From Takakia lepidozioides (Eukaryota > Streptophyta > Takakiopsida > Takakiales > Takakiaceae): a DNA stretch of 64,000 nucleotides. Position 1 is the first letter of the stretch. Every line of letters begins with the position of its first letter. This document shows, piece after piece, positions 43,815 through 57,000 of this stretch. The notes below the pieces were generated by a model, which was not told where the DNA came from, ran no database searches, and saw nothing but the letters and a program-made list of their open reading frames with translations. A program made the position numbers and the translations under genes. Location: assembly GCA_030704615.1 (NCBI GenBank), contig CM060731.1, positions 58,632,756 through 58,696,755 of the forward strand, given 5' to 3'.

Positions 43815-44882
43815 TAGTAAAAAAAATTCACATATAATAAAGATGTATCCTGATTTAATATCTGGATCAATCAATAACCGGCGGATATTGTAATCTGAAT
43901 ATCCGGACTTATTATATCCGACAGATTTTAGAAAACTTCTTTTATGCATAACTCGCAGATATTATAAATTCAGAATATTTTAATATCCGTATTCGCTGGA
44001 TATATTCCTCTCTAATTTGGCAAGTATCCGGAATCCGGTGGAGATTAGAAAAAGCTAAGAAGTGCCCAACATTGGTTAGGACCAAGAAACATGATGATTT
44101 GCAATGATTCTAAGTGACAGATAAAATATAATTGAAATTATAAAATAATAAATATTGAATGCCAGAATGTTTTTTCATAAATAAAAAACAATAATAGCAT
44201 TGTTCGAGAAATCATACATTAAATCAAAATGAAAACAGAAAAAACAAACTAACTAAAATTTGTTCAAATTAAAAAGAAAAAAGAAAAAGACATAAGGATA
44301 TTAATAAAGAGTCACGAAAAAAGAATAAAAATATTTATGATCAAAATGAAACAAATGCTAAACCTCGAAAAACATACATAATTTTTAAACAAAAATGAAG
44401 GATGATCGGGTGGTTATCTCCTTTGTACGCTTTCACAGCCCCTTGTAGTTATGCATCACACCTCAAAGGTCGGCAAGATTACACCGTAGAATGAAAACAC
44501 ATTTGTGGATTGATTACCACGTTGCCAAAATTGCAGGTCTGGATGAGTTATTATCTTATGGGTTTGCTTTGTATAGGTCATGAAAGAATTGCCCGGATAA
44601 ACAAAGAAAAATAAAATGCTGGAAATTAATTTCTGAAAAAATCTGCATGCGTGAATTTTTTATTTGGATTGCATATAAGATAATATAGAAATATCATTTT
44701 TCTTTCTAGATATTGAATCAGTCAATGATAACCTGTTTTAGATGCTAGACTAACAAAATAGTGTTATGCTGTTGGGAGACGACACAAATGCCTTTAAAGT
44801 TACATTCTAATACCACTTTATTTATGCATATATGGATAAGATAAGGTAGTGGAATATTTTACTAAAGAGAAATAAAATAAAC

Positions 44883-45161
44883 ACTCGATTTTAGAAAAAC
44901 GTCAAAAATATGCCCCGCTCATCCTCGGAATCCGAAGACGGGGCTGGAAAACCGGTCCGCTAACCGTCATTACCACCGGTACCCGAGGCGGCATTCATAA
45001 CGCCAGTATTACTGACATATACAATAATTTTCAAATTCCCATCCTACCCATCCACAAATGCTTCAAAGAAATTCATCTCACGGCACTCCGATCACTCACA
45101 ACTATTATTACCAACAAACGCCAGCTGGAATCCGGCACCTCAAACATCCCATAGGTCTCCT
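44883..45161. repeat. Ectopic 279-bp copy of LINE 3' coding block
   Basis: Identical, apart from one seen mismatch (TACCACCGG versus TACCGCCGG), to 57553-57831 in the same arm. It interrupts DNA that is continuous in the left arm at 29132/29133. Both the donor and the insertion site have AAAC directly before the block. There is no poly-A and no target duplication beyond one possible base, so it is not a normal LINE insertion. The left-arm LINE lacks exactly this block. Confidence 0.85.
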
Positions 45162-45681
45162 CTTGGGTGAGGTTTGGTGAGTGATCCCCTCTAGTAAATA
45201 TTCTAAGCAGATGTGATGTATGGTTGTTAGGACAATCAAACAAGGTAATCTACATAGATTCAAATATACGGATATAATATGTTTTAAATAAAGAAAAATA
45301 AATACTGAATGTAAGCAAAATATTAAATAAAAAGTAACAAAGCGTTGCTCAAGGAATCATGATATTTAATAAGATTTTTTTTAAATAAAATCAATAATAA
45401 TAATAATAATAATAAATATTAATTAAAGAGTCGTAAGTCAATACTTGAAGAACTTCAAATAAAAATATTTTTAATCAAAGTAGAAATAAATTCTAAACTC
45501 CGGAATATATGTACATAACAAAAAAACTTAGACGGTGCAACATCAATGCATTTATAGTAAATGTTTGTCAAGTTATTTCTTTTAGAAAGATTCAACTTGA
45601 CTCTTCAGTAGGTTGGTAGGCAAAACCACATAGGGTTGAACGCCGAACCCACTACATGCGCGGTCACCATGACGTAATCTC

Positions 45682-45689
45682 TTATATAT
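45682..45689 (+). promoter_or_regulatory. Putative TATA box of P450 B
   Basis: TTATATAT about 143 nt upstream of the ATG, in a region conserved among the P450 copies (GTGACCGCGCAT-type word further upstream). The position fits a plant TATA box plus 5' UTR. Motif only. Confidence 0.4.
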
Positions 45690-45831
45690 GAGAGAGCTAG
45701 TTGAGAGATCTTACTCTGTAGAATCCCAGTCAGCTTTTCAAGTCGAAATCCAAGTTATGGCGTAGCTTGAACGTAGATCTTGAAATCGTCGTGATCATAC
45801 GAAATTGTGACATAACTAGGAGACACTTAGA

Positions 45832-48648
45832 ATGGATTTGGTCTCTAGCATGCATGGTCTTCAATTATTTCCAAAGCTTCTGCTCGCAGTAGTAGCTGCG
45901 GTTGTGCTCAATCAAATCTTTAAGCTGTTTCGTGATCGAAATGTGAATAAGATACCAAGGTCGTTTCCAAGCTTGCCTATACTAGGAGACCTCCCTTTTT
46001 TGGGCAATGCCCCTCATGTGGCACTCTCCAAATTAGCTCATAAATATGGAGATATCATGCAAGTGAGATTTGGATTGAGGTCTGTACTCATAATTTCTTC
46101 TCCAGCGATGGCACAAGAGGTTCTTAAAACCCACGACCAGATCTTTGCATCTCGACCTGAACTAGCTGGTGGAGACATTACATTCTATAAGAGAAAAGAC
46201 ATGGGTTGTGCCCCTTATGGACAGCATTGGCGATTTTTACGCAAATTGTGCATGCTAGAACTTTTCACTGCCAAAAGAATCCAAGCATTCAAGAACATCC
46301 GGGATGAGGAGGTGTCTTCTTTGGTGCAGGGCATTTTCGAGGAATCACAGGTTAGAACTTGAAATTTGATCATTGGTGTAGCAATACTTGACAGGTTTAT
46401 ATCAGTTCTAACTCTTGCTTGATCAGTTCCTATGGTCTCATCTATAGAGTATGCAAGTAGATACATTATTTACGTACATATCCTCTAATAATGTTGTGAA
46501 TCTAGATAATATACTTTATTGTATCTAAGCTTGAACTATACTTGAGCCATATGAAACCTTATTGTCATATGAAAAACCTTTTGAGAAGTTAAATCTATCC
46601 ACAAAATTAGAAATAGAGAGAAGATAGATTCATGTGTTTGAGAGTTAGTGGAGGCCGGTCGACCATGGTCAAGCTTATCTTCATATAACCCAAGTTCTCC
46701 AGATTGGAGACTAAATCTATCACCGAGGAATATTGGCTAGTACATTCGAGATAGATATATGTATTAGTCCTAAATTGACCTGGTTTAGGGGTCCATGCAG
46801 AATATAAAATCTGTGGATATGCAAAAAAGATTGAGCGATATGACAATGAATACCATCACTCGCATTGTGCTTGGGAAAAAATGGTTTGGAGTAGAGACAA
46901 CTACCGAGGAAGGACAAGAGTTTGGGAGCCTCATTGTAGAACTTTTTCACGTCACTGGTTCTTTAAACCTTGGTGACTACATTCCATTCCTAAAGCCTTT
47001 CGACTTGCAAGGTTATGAAGCCCGCATGAAAAAAGTTGCTGCAAGAATGGATTGCTTCTTTAATGTGATGATTCAGGATCATCGGAAAGAGGGAAGAAAG
47101 AATTCAAACGCCCAGAAAGACCTTGTAGATGTATTGTTGTCAGTTGCTGATGAGGAGGGTGCGGAATATAGGCTTGACGACACTTCTATTAAAGGACTCA
47201 TGCTTGTAAGTATATTCATCTCCTCCACATGTATTCATATCTTTTCTTTGAATATAAGTTGTTCAAATGGTGAGTTCATGATATGTTGTAAGTTTCTTAA
47301 AATTGTTTAAAAGTTGGTCATTATCTATTCAACCTCTTGATTGGAAACCTAGTTCATCGAGAAAGTGCACATGCAATTTTCAAGCATATAGCAACCATAT
47401 TCTACCTCATGATGTCCCCTCGTGACAAAATGAATATATGTAGTTATGTAGATAGGATGAATCATATAATACCCAAATCAACAAACCTAGATATAAATTG
47501 ATGACGTGCCAAACCGTATAAAAGCCATGTCCCCTCTGTGCCTTCCAGCCTCATTAGAACAAGGTTATACAAAGTTGAAGGCCACAAGTGATATTGCTCT
47601 TTAGGTACTTTTATTTTATTTTTACAAAAAATAAAGTACATTCCATTTGTGACCAAGCACTGCAAGGGTAAGATGGTTAGTCATTCTTTTTTGGGTAAGT
47701 TTATTATTGGCCTATCATATTGCACCCAACCTAAAAATGATTTGATACCTTCCAAAACCGTAGCGGTATATGTGTGAAACCATACATGGGTCATGTACCA
47801 CAATCATTGAGGGCTTCTACAATCTGCAATTACAACGCTCTCGGCTAAAGCCTGTAATCCTACCGAGAAAATTCCTATATGGAAGCCCCTAGCTGATGCG
47901 AACAAAACCAAAAATTCAACAAGTCTTTGCAATGACTGAGACAGCTCGTCAATTGTTAAATGCACACGTAGACTGGTTCGAAGTACTGGAGATGATTGTC
48001 TTATCATGTCAGTTCTTGATGCAGGATATTATTGCGGGGGGCACTGACACATCAGCAATAAGCATAGAATGGGCGCTCACACATCTCTTGCGACATCCCA
48101 ATGCAATGAAGAAAGTTCAAAAAGAATTGGATGATGTGATTGGGTGTGATAGGTTGGTGGATGAAGCCGACATCCCTAGACTCCCTTACCTTCAGGCAGT
48201 TGTGAAGGAGACCTTACGCATGAACCCTCCAGGTCCTCTCATGCCGCATCAGAGCATTAAATCTTGTCAAATAGCAGGTTACCATATTCCTGCAAAGACA
48301 CTCGCGATAGTAAATGTATGGGCTATTCATCACAACACATCTGCTTGGCACAAGCCTCATGAATTCATTCCAGAGAGATTTGACAACAGTAATATGGATG
48401 TGAAAGGCCAAGATTTTGAGCTCTTGCCATTTGGATCAGGGCGACGAGGTTGCCCAGGCTTGCCTCTGGGTCTAATTATGGCTCAAAGGGGTCTGGCTCA
48501 ACTGCTCCAAAGCTTTACATTCAAGCTTCTAGAAGGCCAACATCCCGAAGACTTGGATATGAGCGAGGTCTTTGGGCTCACAATTCGAAAAGCTGTTCCA
48601 TTGCAAGTTGTCGTGAAAGCTCGCTTGCCTCATCACCTGTATACTTAA
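45832..48648 (+). CDS. Cytochrome P450 copy B, right arm (intact, CYP71-clan)
   Basis: Heme-thiolate monooxygenase of the plant A-type class, anchored in the ER by its N-terminus. The substrate is unknown; the family includes phenylpropanoid, flavonoid and terpenoid hydroxylases. Exons 45832-46350, 46801-47205 and 48025-48648 give 515 aa, normal for the family, all joined in phase 0 at GT-AG introns. Visible parts: hydrophobic anchor at residues 12-28, proline hinge PRSFPSLPILG, C-helix WRFLRK, I-helix AGGTDTS (312-318) with the Asp-Thr pair, ExxR in KETLR (370-373), PERF (424-427) and heme loop FGSGRRGCPG with ligand Cys451. It is convergent with copy A, whose exons 1-3 have nearly the same layout. 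The left-arm twin is a pseudogene, so this is likely the only working B copy in the window. Confidence 0.93.
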
Positions 48649-48859
48649 TTACTTGGTATTAAAACACGTGGTTTATATCTTTTGATATCTACTAATAGCT
48701 AGTTTGATAGCTACTTATAATAGCTGATGTGGAACATTCACGTACAACTGTTAATGAAGAGTTGTCTCTTCACATGTATTGTGTTTTTTACAAACTTTAA
48801 CTACACAAACTTTATGATTCAAATCAATGAACTCATGAAATCTTGTGCATGCATATCAT

Positions 48860-49187
48860 GCGATCATCATGCTCCACGACACCACATTTCGTTCAGCAAA
48901 CTTGTCGAACACTCCCTTTGCTTATTCAATCTCCAAAATTGGGTGTCCACCAGGGCTTGAGTGTTCAGAATGACATATGGTATAGTGCCAGCTTTGACGA
49001 TGTCACCTACAATGACCTCTACGCCTTTTTCCAGGTATGCCAGGGTCGCACACACATTGCAAACGCAAACAAATGTGGGGCATTTGGGCTTCACCCATTC
49101 CCGCATCATTTGCTCATATGTCTCCAAGGCATTCTCACCATACCCATGCTTGGTAGATCCTGCCAGCATTATATTCCTTGTGATCAA
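48860..49187 (-). pseudogene. PPR-protein fragment (right arm)
   Basis: Mirror copy of 25085-25410 with a few residue changes (NVCATLAYLEKGVEV versus NVCANLAYLEKGVDV, RLNKQ versus RLKKQ). It shows the same PLS-type motifs and the same frame break before AERNVVSW. A relic carried with the P450 pair. Confidence 0.75.
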
Positions 49188-49231
49188 ACATCATTGAGGT
49201 ATTATGTTAACGCTTGGTGAGTATCCACGAG

Positions 49232-49870
49232 TGTTGGTCTGGTATGGTATTTTGGAGATACCATGAGGGTCCTGGTAGTATACAAATTTAGATGTCCCAA
49301 ACGAGGGTATGCAATATATATTAAAAAAAATCCCCAATTTTGGTATTTGTAGGGTATCAATAATGCCAGCATTTCACATTTGCAAACCTAGTATCACCAA
49401 TGGTATGAAAACTTTGATACCTGCTGATATCAACTTCGGGTAAAGTATAATAAAAAATAACATTTCAAAAGGAAGAGCACACACTGATTGTAGCATGCAA
49501 ATTCACATAATATAGAAGCAGGGAGAAAAGTAATTGTACTGAATGAGCGATCCCCTCCGCAGCCAATACCAAAGCCAAGAATCTCACCAAATCTGCCACC
49601 ATCTCTACACTACGACCTCCACATTGATACTTGAACAATGATACCAGCAACCAAGTTCAAACGACAAAACATGTAACAACAACAACAACAACAACTGGTG
49701 AGCCGAGACCAGTCGGCTAGGGTAGATCGCCCTCCCCGAAACCCTAATCATACCCTACAGGTAAGTTACTCTACGAATTTCCGACCTATCCGGAACCGTC
49801 TGGTAGGGGCTTCCATACCCCGGTGCATAACCGGGTTGATACTCGAGTTTTTGTACATACCAGACCAACA
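49232..49870. mobile_element. Non-autonomous element with 15-bp TIRs (right arm)
   Basis: Mirror copy of 24404-25035, starting TGTTGGTCTGGTATG and ending CATACCAGACCAACA, a few bases longer than the left copy. It contains an ACAACAACAACAACAAC microsatellite near 49676-49695. No coding capacity. Confidence 0.65.
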
Positions 49871-50809
49871 TTGGTATCTACGATGCTCTTACACTTAACA
49901 TACACATGTATAAGTAATGTGTAGAAAACATTCAAGGCCTCAATTCACTTTGGATAATGTAAGCGCTTTAAGCCTTTCATCTTGATACACTTCTACAAGA
50001 GACATACATACATTGGTTCGATATTTGCAGAGCCTTTTTGAGTTGTCCTACCTCATATATATTGTCCTTACGTAACCAGAAGCACCAGAAAAAATATTCC
50101 CTCTCTTCATGGGTAGTTGTAGGAAGCAGCAGTGGCACCAGTACAGTTAATGAAATCAGGCATGCACCTCCACCAATTAGGTCTGGATGAGTTATTTTCT
50201 TACGGGTTTGCTTTGTATAAGTCTTGCACGAATTGCCCAAATAAATAAAGAAAAATGTAATGTTGAAAGTTAAAATCTGAAAAATGTGCATGCATGAATT
50301 CTTTGTTTATAAAATAATAATATAAAAATTAATATAGAAACATCATTTTCTTTGTAGATATTGAGTCAGTCAATGATAACCTATGTTAGATGCTAGATTA
50401 ATAGTATTATGGTGTTGGGGGACGAAACAAATGCGAAATAGACTTGGGTGAGGTTTGATGAGTGATTCTCTCAAGTAAATATCCTAAGTAGATGTGATAT
50501 GTGGCAATTGTTACGACAATGAACAAGGTGATTTACAAAGAGTTTACAAAGATATAAAGAGATGGATATAGTATGTTTTAAATCTAAATAAATAAATATT
50601 GAATATAAAAATAAATTAAAAAATAACAAAGCATTGTGCAAGAAATCGTGATATATAATTATTTTAAAAAATATATAAAAAATAGTTTAATTAGAGAGTC
50701 ACAACTTGAAGAACAACGACTAAAAATATTTATAATCAAAATAGAAACAAACTTTCCGAATATATATATATATAACAAAGAAACTTAGACAAAATGGCGC
50801 ACCAAGTAA

Positions 50810-53318
50810 TTAAGTATACAAGTGATGAGGCAAACGAGATTTCACGACAACTTGCAATGGAACAGCTTTGCGAGTTGTAAGGCCAAAGACCTCGCTCATA
50901 TCTAAGTCTTCGGGATGTTGGCCTTTTGGAAGCTTGAATGTAAAGCTTTGGAGTAGTTGAGCCAAACCCCTTTGAGCCATAATCAGACCCAAAGGCAAGC
51001 CCGGGCAACCTCGTCGCCCTGATCCAAATGGCAAGAGCTCAAAATCTTGGCCTTTCACATCCATATTACTGTTGTCAAATCTCTCTGGATTGAATTCATG
51101 AGGCTTGTGCCAAGCAGATGTGTTGTGATGAATAGCCCATACATTTACCATCGTCAGTGTCTTCGGAGGAATATAATAGCCTGCTATTTGACAAGCTTTA
51201 TTGCTCTGATGCGGCAGGAAAGGAGCTGGAGGGCTGATGCGTAGGGTCTCCTTCACAACAGCCTGAAGATAAGAGAGCCGAGGAATGTCGGCTTCATCCA
51301 CCAACCTATCACACCCAATCACGTCATCCAATTCTTCTTGAACTTTCTTCATTGCATTGGGATGTCGCAAGAGATGTGTGAGCGCCCATTCTATGGTTGT
51401 TGCTGGTGGGTCAGTGGCCCCCACAATAATATCCTGCATCAAACATCGACACGATGAGACAAATCATCTCAAGTATTTCTAACCAATACTTTGAAGCAGT
51501 CTACGTGTGCATTTAACAGTTGACGAGCTCTCTGAGTCATTGTAAAGACTTGTTGAGTTTTTTGGCTTTGTTAGCATCAGCTAGGGCTTCCAGATATGAA
51601 TTCTTCCGGTAGGATTACAGGTTTTTGTCGAGATCGTTGTAATTGCAGATTGTAGAAGCCCTCAATGATTGTGGTACATGACCCATTTATGGTGCACACA
51701 TGTACTGCTACGATTTTGGAAGGTATCAAATTGTTTTGTATAACTTTGTCCTAATGAGGCTGCAAGGCACAGAAGGGACATGGCCTGCATACGGTTTGGC
51801 ATGTCCTCATTTTCACCTAATGGTGGGTCGTATGAATCTATGTTTGCTGATTTCGGTATTATATGATTTATCCTATCTACATAACTAAATATATTCATTT
51901 TGTCACGAGGTCACATCATGAGGTAGAAAATGGTTGTTATATGCTTGAGAATTACACATGTGCACTTTCTCGATGAACTAGGTTTCAAGCAAGAGGCTGA
52001 ATGGATAATGGCCAATCTTTAAACAACTTGCAACACATGAACTCACCATTTGAACAACTTATATGCAAAGAAAAGATATGAATACGTGTGGAGGAGATGA
52101 ATATACTTACAAGCATGAGTCCTTTAATAGAAGAATCGTCAAGCCTATATTCCGCACCCAGCTCCTTATCAGCAAGTGACAACAATACATCTACAAGGTC
52201 TTTTTGGGCGTTTGAATTTTTTCTTTCCTCTTTCCGATGATCCTGAATCATCACACTTAAGAAGCGATCCATTCTTGTAGCAACTTTTTTCATGCGGGCT
52301 TCATAACCTTGTAGATCAAAAGGCTTTAGGAATGGAATATAGTCACCAAGGTTTAAAGAACCAATGATGTGAAAAAGTTCTACGATTAGGCTCCCAAACT
52401 CTTCACCTTCCTCGGTAGTCATCTCTACTCCAAACCATTTTTTCCCAAGCACCATGCGAGTGATGGTATTCATTGTCATATCGCTCAATTTTTTTTGCAT
52501 ATCCATAGATTTTGTATTCTGCATGGACTCCTAAACCAGGTCAATTTAGGACTAATACATGTATCTATCTCAAATGCACTAGCCAATATTCCTCGGTGAT
52601 AGAATTTAGAATTTAGAATTTAGTCTCCAATTTAGTCTCTAGACTTACAACATTAATGACGGATATATACGTAAATATTGTATGTACTTGTATACTCTAT
52701 AGATGAGACCGTATGAATTGATCAAACAAGAGTTATTAATTGCGATCTAAACCAATCAAATACTGCTACAACAATGATCAAATTTCAAGTTCTAACCTGC
52801 GATTCCTCGAAAATGCTATGCACCAAAGAAGATACCTCCTCGTCCCGGATGTTCTTGAATGTCTGGATTCTATTAATAGTGAAAAGCTCTAGCATGCACA
52901 ATTTGCGTAAAAGTCGCCATTGTTGTCCGTAAGGGGCACAAGCCATGTCTTTTCTTTTATAGAATGTAATGTCTCCACCAGCTAGCTGATCAGGTCGAGA
53001 TGCGAAGATCTGGTCGTGGGTTTTAAGAACCTCTTGTGCCGCCGATGGGGAAGAAATCACGAGTACATACCTCAATCCAAATCTCACTTGCATGATATCT
53101 CCATATTTATGAGCTAATTTGGAGAGTGCCACATGAGGGGCGTTACCCAGAAAAGGGAGGTCTCCTAGTATAGGCAAGCTTGGAAATGACCTTGGTATCT
53201 TATTCACATTTCGATCACGAAACAGCTTAAAGATTTGATTGAGCACAACCGCAGCTACTACTGCGAGCACAATCTTTGGAAACAATTGAAGACCAAACAT
53301 GCTAGAGACCAAATCCAT
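50810..53318 (-). CDS. Cytochrome P450 copy A, right arm (open, atypical I-helix)
   Basis: Plant A-type (CYP71-clan) P450 with exons 53318-52797, 52518-52111 and 51433-50810 (522, 408 and 624 nt), 517 aa, introns GT-AG in phase 0. It has an N-terminal anchor, hinge PRSFPSLPILG, C-helix WRLLRK, KETLR, PERF and heme loop FGSGRRGCPG (Cys453). Its I-helix reads VGATDPP (314-320) where copy B has AGGTDTS, so the Thr of the oxygen-activating Asp-Thr pair is Pro319. Loss of this Thr is known from P450s with unusual chemistry (for example CYP74 enzymes) and from inactive ones; which applies here is unknown. The left-arm copy shares the change, so it predates the duplication. A TATA-like TTATATAA lies at 53452-53459 on the - strand, about 135 nt upstream of the ATG. 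Confidence 0.9.
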
Positions 53319-53451
53319 TTTAAGTGTCTTCTAGTCACAATTTGGTATGACCACGACTATTTCAAGATCTACGTTCGAGCTACATAACTTGGATGTCGAC
53401 TTGAAGAGATTCTTAATGTTGTAGAATTGGATCTTTCAGCTAACTCTCTCA

Positions 53452-53459
53452 TTATATAA
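53452..53459 (-). promoter_or_regulatory. Putative TATA box of P450 A
   Basis: On the - strand TTATATAA about 135 nt before the ATG at 53318. Same spacing and context as in P450 B. This promoter is absent from the left arm because of the 1421-bp deletion. Confidence 0.4.
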
Positions 53460-53699
53460 GAAATTACGCCATGGTGACCGCGCATATAGTGGGTCCGACG
53501 TTTAAACCTAGGTGGTTTTGCCTACCAACCTACTCAAGAGTCAAGCATAATCTTTCTAAAAGAAATAACTTGACAAACATTTATTATAAATGCATTGATA
53601 CACTTATACAACAGATTACGGTTTTCATGACTGCCATGTTTTTTTTTTGTTGGTCGTGGCATATTTGTCTACAAAATTTCATATGCAGACGTGAATGAC

Positions 53700-54012
53700 A
53701 TTATAGCTGACATGTACATTGAGGTAAGTCATCTCCCCGACCATATGACTCCGTACTCTAGCTGGTGCCGTTGGCCCAAGTGTCCACTGTCATCTAAGCC
53801 CAAGTGCAATCTTCTATTCATGTATATTCCAAGTGCATCTCCCATGTAGAGCCCCAATTGTCCACTATCATCGAAGCCCAAGTCCAATCTCCTATGTATC
53901 CAGTGCAATTTCCTATGTATCCAAGTGCGTCTCCTATGTCGAGGCCCAAGTGCAACCTCTAGGCCCTACGGTAGCCTGTGTCGATGGCCCAAGTGTCCAA
54001 TGTCATCTAAGT
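53700..54012. other. Short-period repeat region between P450 A promoter and LINE
   Basis: Several loosely repeated words (CCCAAGTG, CAATCTCCTATGTATCCA, CTATCATCGAAGCCCAAG) at 20-60-bp intervals. No gene. Present only in the right arm. Confidence 0.55.
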
Positions 54013-57000
54013 CCAAGTGCATCAATATATTAAGCAAGCCATATCTAATCATTTTTTTTTTCCCACAGAGCTTACGACCAGATTCGAACCGGAGACCTTT
54101 CCAACAGCAAAGGTGGCGGACGCAACACTTGATTGCTCCCTTTAGACCTATACCACCCATATATGTCCTATCACCTCAATCCAAAATTCTATCCCCACTC
54201 CCCCAAAGGAACATAGCCGGTTTTCAAAAAAACTTTCAACCAACATCCTCACACCTTATGCTAAAACTATCAAACATACTCACAGATACAAACCTCACGC
54301 AATCCCCAGATCAAACCTGGACCAAATCCGAGATCATACTCACAACCTTAATGCAAGAAATGACCAAAAATGTCATTGCCAACACACCCCCCCCCCCCCC
54401 CCGAGATTCCGCAAACTGCACGATGAAAACAAAATGGGGGCTACCTTACTCGCACATAAAAATGTTCATGGACATCACACCTTAATACATACCACACGAT
54501 TAGACGCGCCCTCACTATTATACCTACCACCACATCCGTACACCCAAAGAATAATTGGGCAACGGATTCCCGTATCACCTGCCTAAACACCCTACCCCCA
54601 TGCCAAGCCCTTATGCCCCGACTTGACAACCCCCATAACATTCATAACTGGATAGCCGCTCTCTCCAAGATTGGAAGAGACGCTAAGAAAGCCGCTTACA
54701 ATATCACTAAACAAAAAGCTACAGACAACCACAAAAAGTTCGTTGCCTCTTTTAACCAGTTGCTACACGACCACCCCAAAAAAGCTCACAAAGTCATCTT
54801 CAACCCTGCCCTCAACCCACCCATCGATTGTCTCAGACACCAGCTGGGCCACTTGCTAACCAACCCATTGGACATCAACCAAGAAATATGGTCACAAGCA
54901 TCCTCAACCTACACACCCACAGTTACAAACTGTTTACATCCAAATCTTCACACTGCCAACTGCATATATAAAGTTAAATACTACCCATGGCACGACATAG
55001 ATGGCTTCTCAATAGACAATAGGAGATCTCCAACAGATCGCATCCTAGACCTATTCACAGTTGATTTATACGAATCCTGTCTTTAAAAACTATCTAAATC
55101 TAAAGCCCCAGGCCCGGATCTTATCCCAAATGCCATACTTCAAGCATTGGACCCTCAACTCCATCACCTCATATACAAATTTTTTCAATTATGTTACAAA
55201 CTACAACGTATACCACACTCTTGGAAACACAATCGCTCCATTTTACTCTTTAAAAAATGCGACCCTCCGGACCTCAGCAACTACAGACCTATTGCATTGG
55301 CCAACACCATATACAAATTATTCACCAGTACGCTCACCACAATGCTCTCAAACTATTGCGAAGAACACCAAATTCTCAGCGACCCTCAAGAAGGATTTCG
55401 CGCCACACGCAGTACATCTCGACAAATCCAATATGTTCTATCCGGCCTCAAAGACGCTAAACTTACCAAGCAATATGCATGTTATACTGGACACTACCCG
55501 CAGTAATAGGTCCTCTAAGCCGAATAGATGTCCGCGGTTATAGGTGAGCACATCCGGAAGCGTGAGCAGAATTCTGCTCACAAATTCTGCTCAGGGTTTA
55601 GCAATCCCCCGAAACAAGACTTTGCTACCAAAATATATTGGGTGGTTGATCGATACCTCAAGGACACCCCTCCCAAGAAACCAAGATCCCTCGCCAGACT
55701 CGAAACGACATGTGCACATCAAACAATACCACAAGATATTCTTGCCTTACTTATCAACACCTTTCAGCTCACTCACTCGTAAGTACTATTCCAGCTCACT
55801 GACATGCCCGATGGAACTGAACACATTTTCCAGTCCACATCATCGAGAGTATATTTTTGGAGCCACAGTCAGTGCTACTCAGCACATCCGGGAAGGCAGG
55901 GGCTCCCCCCCCCCCCCGGGCCCCTTTCTCACGAAGCCCTCCACTGGGCACGATTTGCAGCTCACTCGTCCCCCTCCACCCCCACAATCCTCATCCTCAC
56001 ACAGCAAAACACACCCATTACCTCCCACCCTTTACTACGCCTCCCGGTAGGGGTCAACCTACTAGCCACAATTGATCCAAATCAACTTAAATATACTCAT
56101 ACCCCCCCTCTCCCCAAATACCTTAGACGGAAAGAACCTACCCTAACCCTGATCCTACACGTTCAGCACCCCCTACATACAGACATACCGACACTCTTCT
56201 GTCACCAACTCGAGTAGCTATTAACCATAACTCATAAAATGAAGGCCACCATCCACTTCCCATATACACCCCTCCACACCTATGCAACCACACCCTTCCG
56301 GATCAAGCCTGGGGCATAGCGCAACCGCGCCCTTTCCAAGTAACACAAACAACACCCCCTCCCCCCCTTCCTTCAATATATCGACAAAACACCACCCTCA
56401 AATATCCCCCAACAAACTCACATTACACTGATGGATCCCTTACCAAGCATACTGCATGATATGGAATTTACCATGTCGGCAACGGTCAAGGGGTTGCCCT
56501 CCGGCTCCCTGACCCTGCCACCATACGAGCGGAACTCATGGCCATCCACGACGCCCTCTCCCTGCTCGACGCCCTCCCCCCCCCCCCCATATTATATCTT
56601 CACTTACAGCCTCACCTCCCTATATCTTATCTATAACCACGTCTCCCGCCCCTCTTCCCAGCATCATCACCCCAACCGTAACCTTATTGCTGCCATTGCT
56701 CAGAAAGCCACCTCTATAAACCACCCAGTACATCTGCTCAAAGTCCACTCACATACTGGTATTCATGCAATGAGGAAGCAGACTTACTCGCTCAACTTGG
56801 TGCTTCCCAACCCCCAGTAATATCAACAAATGATCATATCCACATCGCACACACCCACCCCTTCTGGTTCATACATCCAGTCCCAGACCCCCCTGCACCT
56901 AGACCAGTCCGCAACCTTTTGACCACTTTGACCAAAGAAACAAACAAACAAGCTGCCGCCTCCATCGGCCATACCAAAGTACACATACAAAAATGGACTC

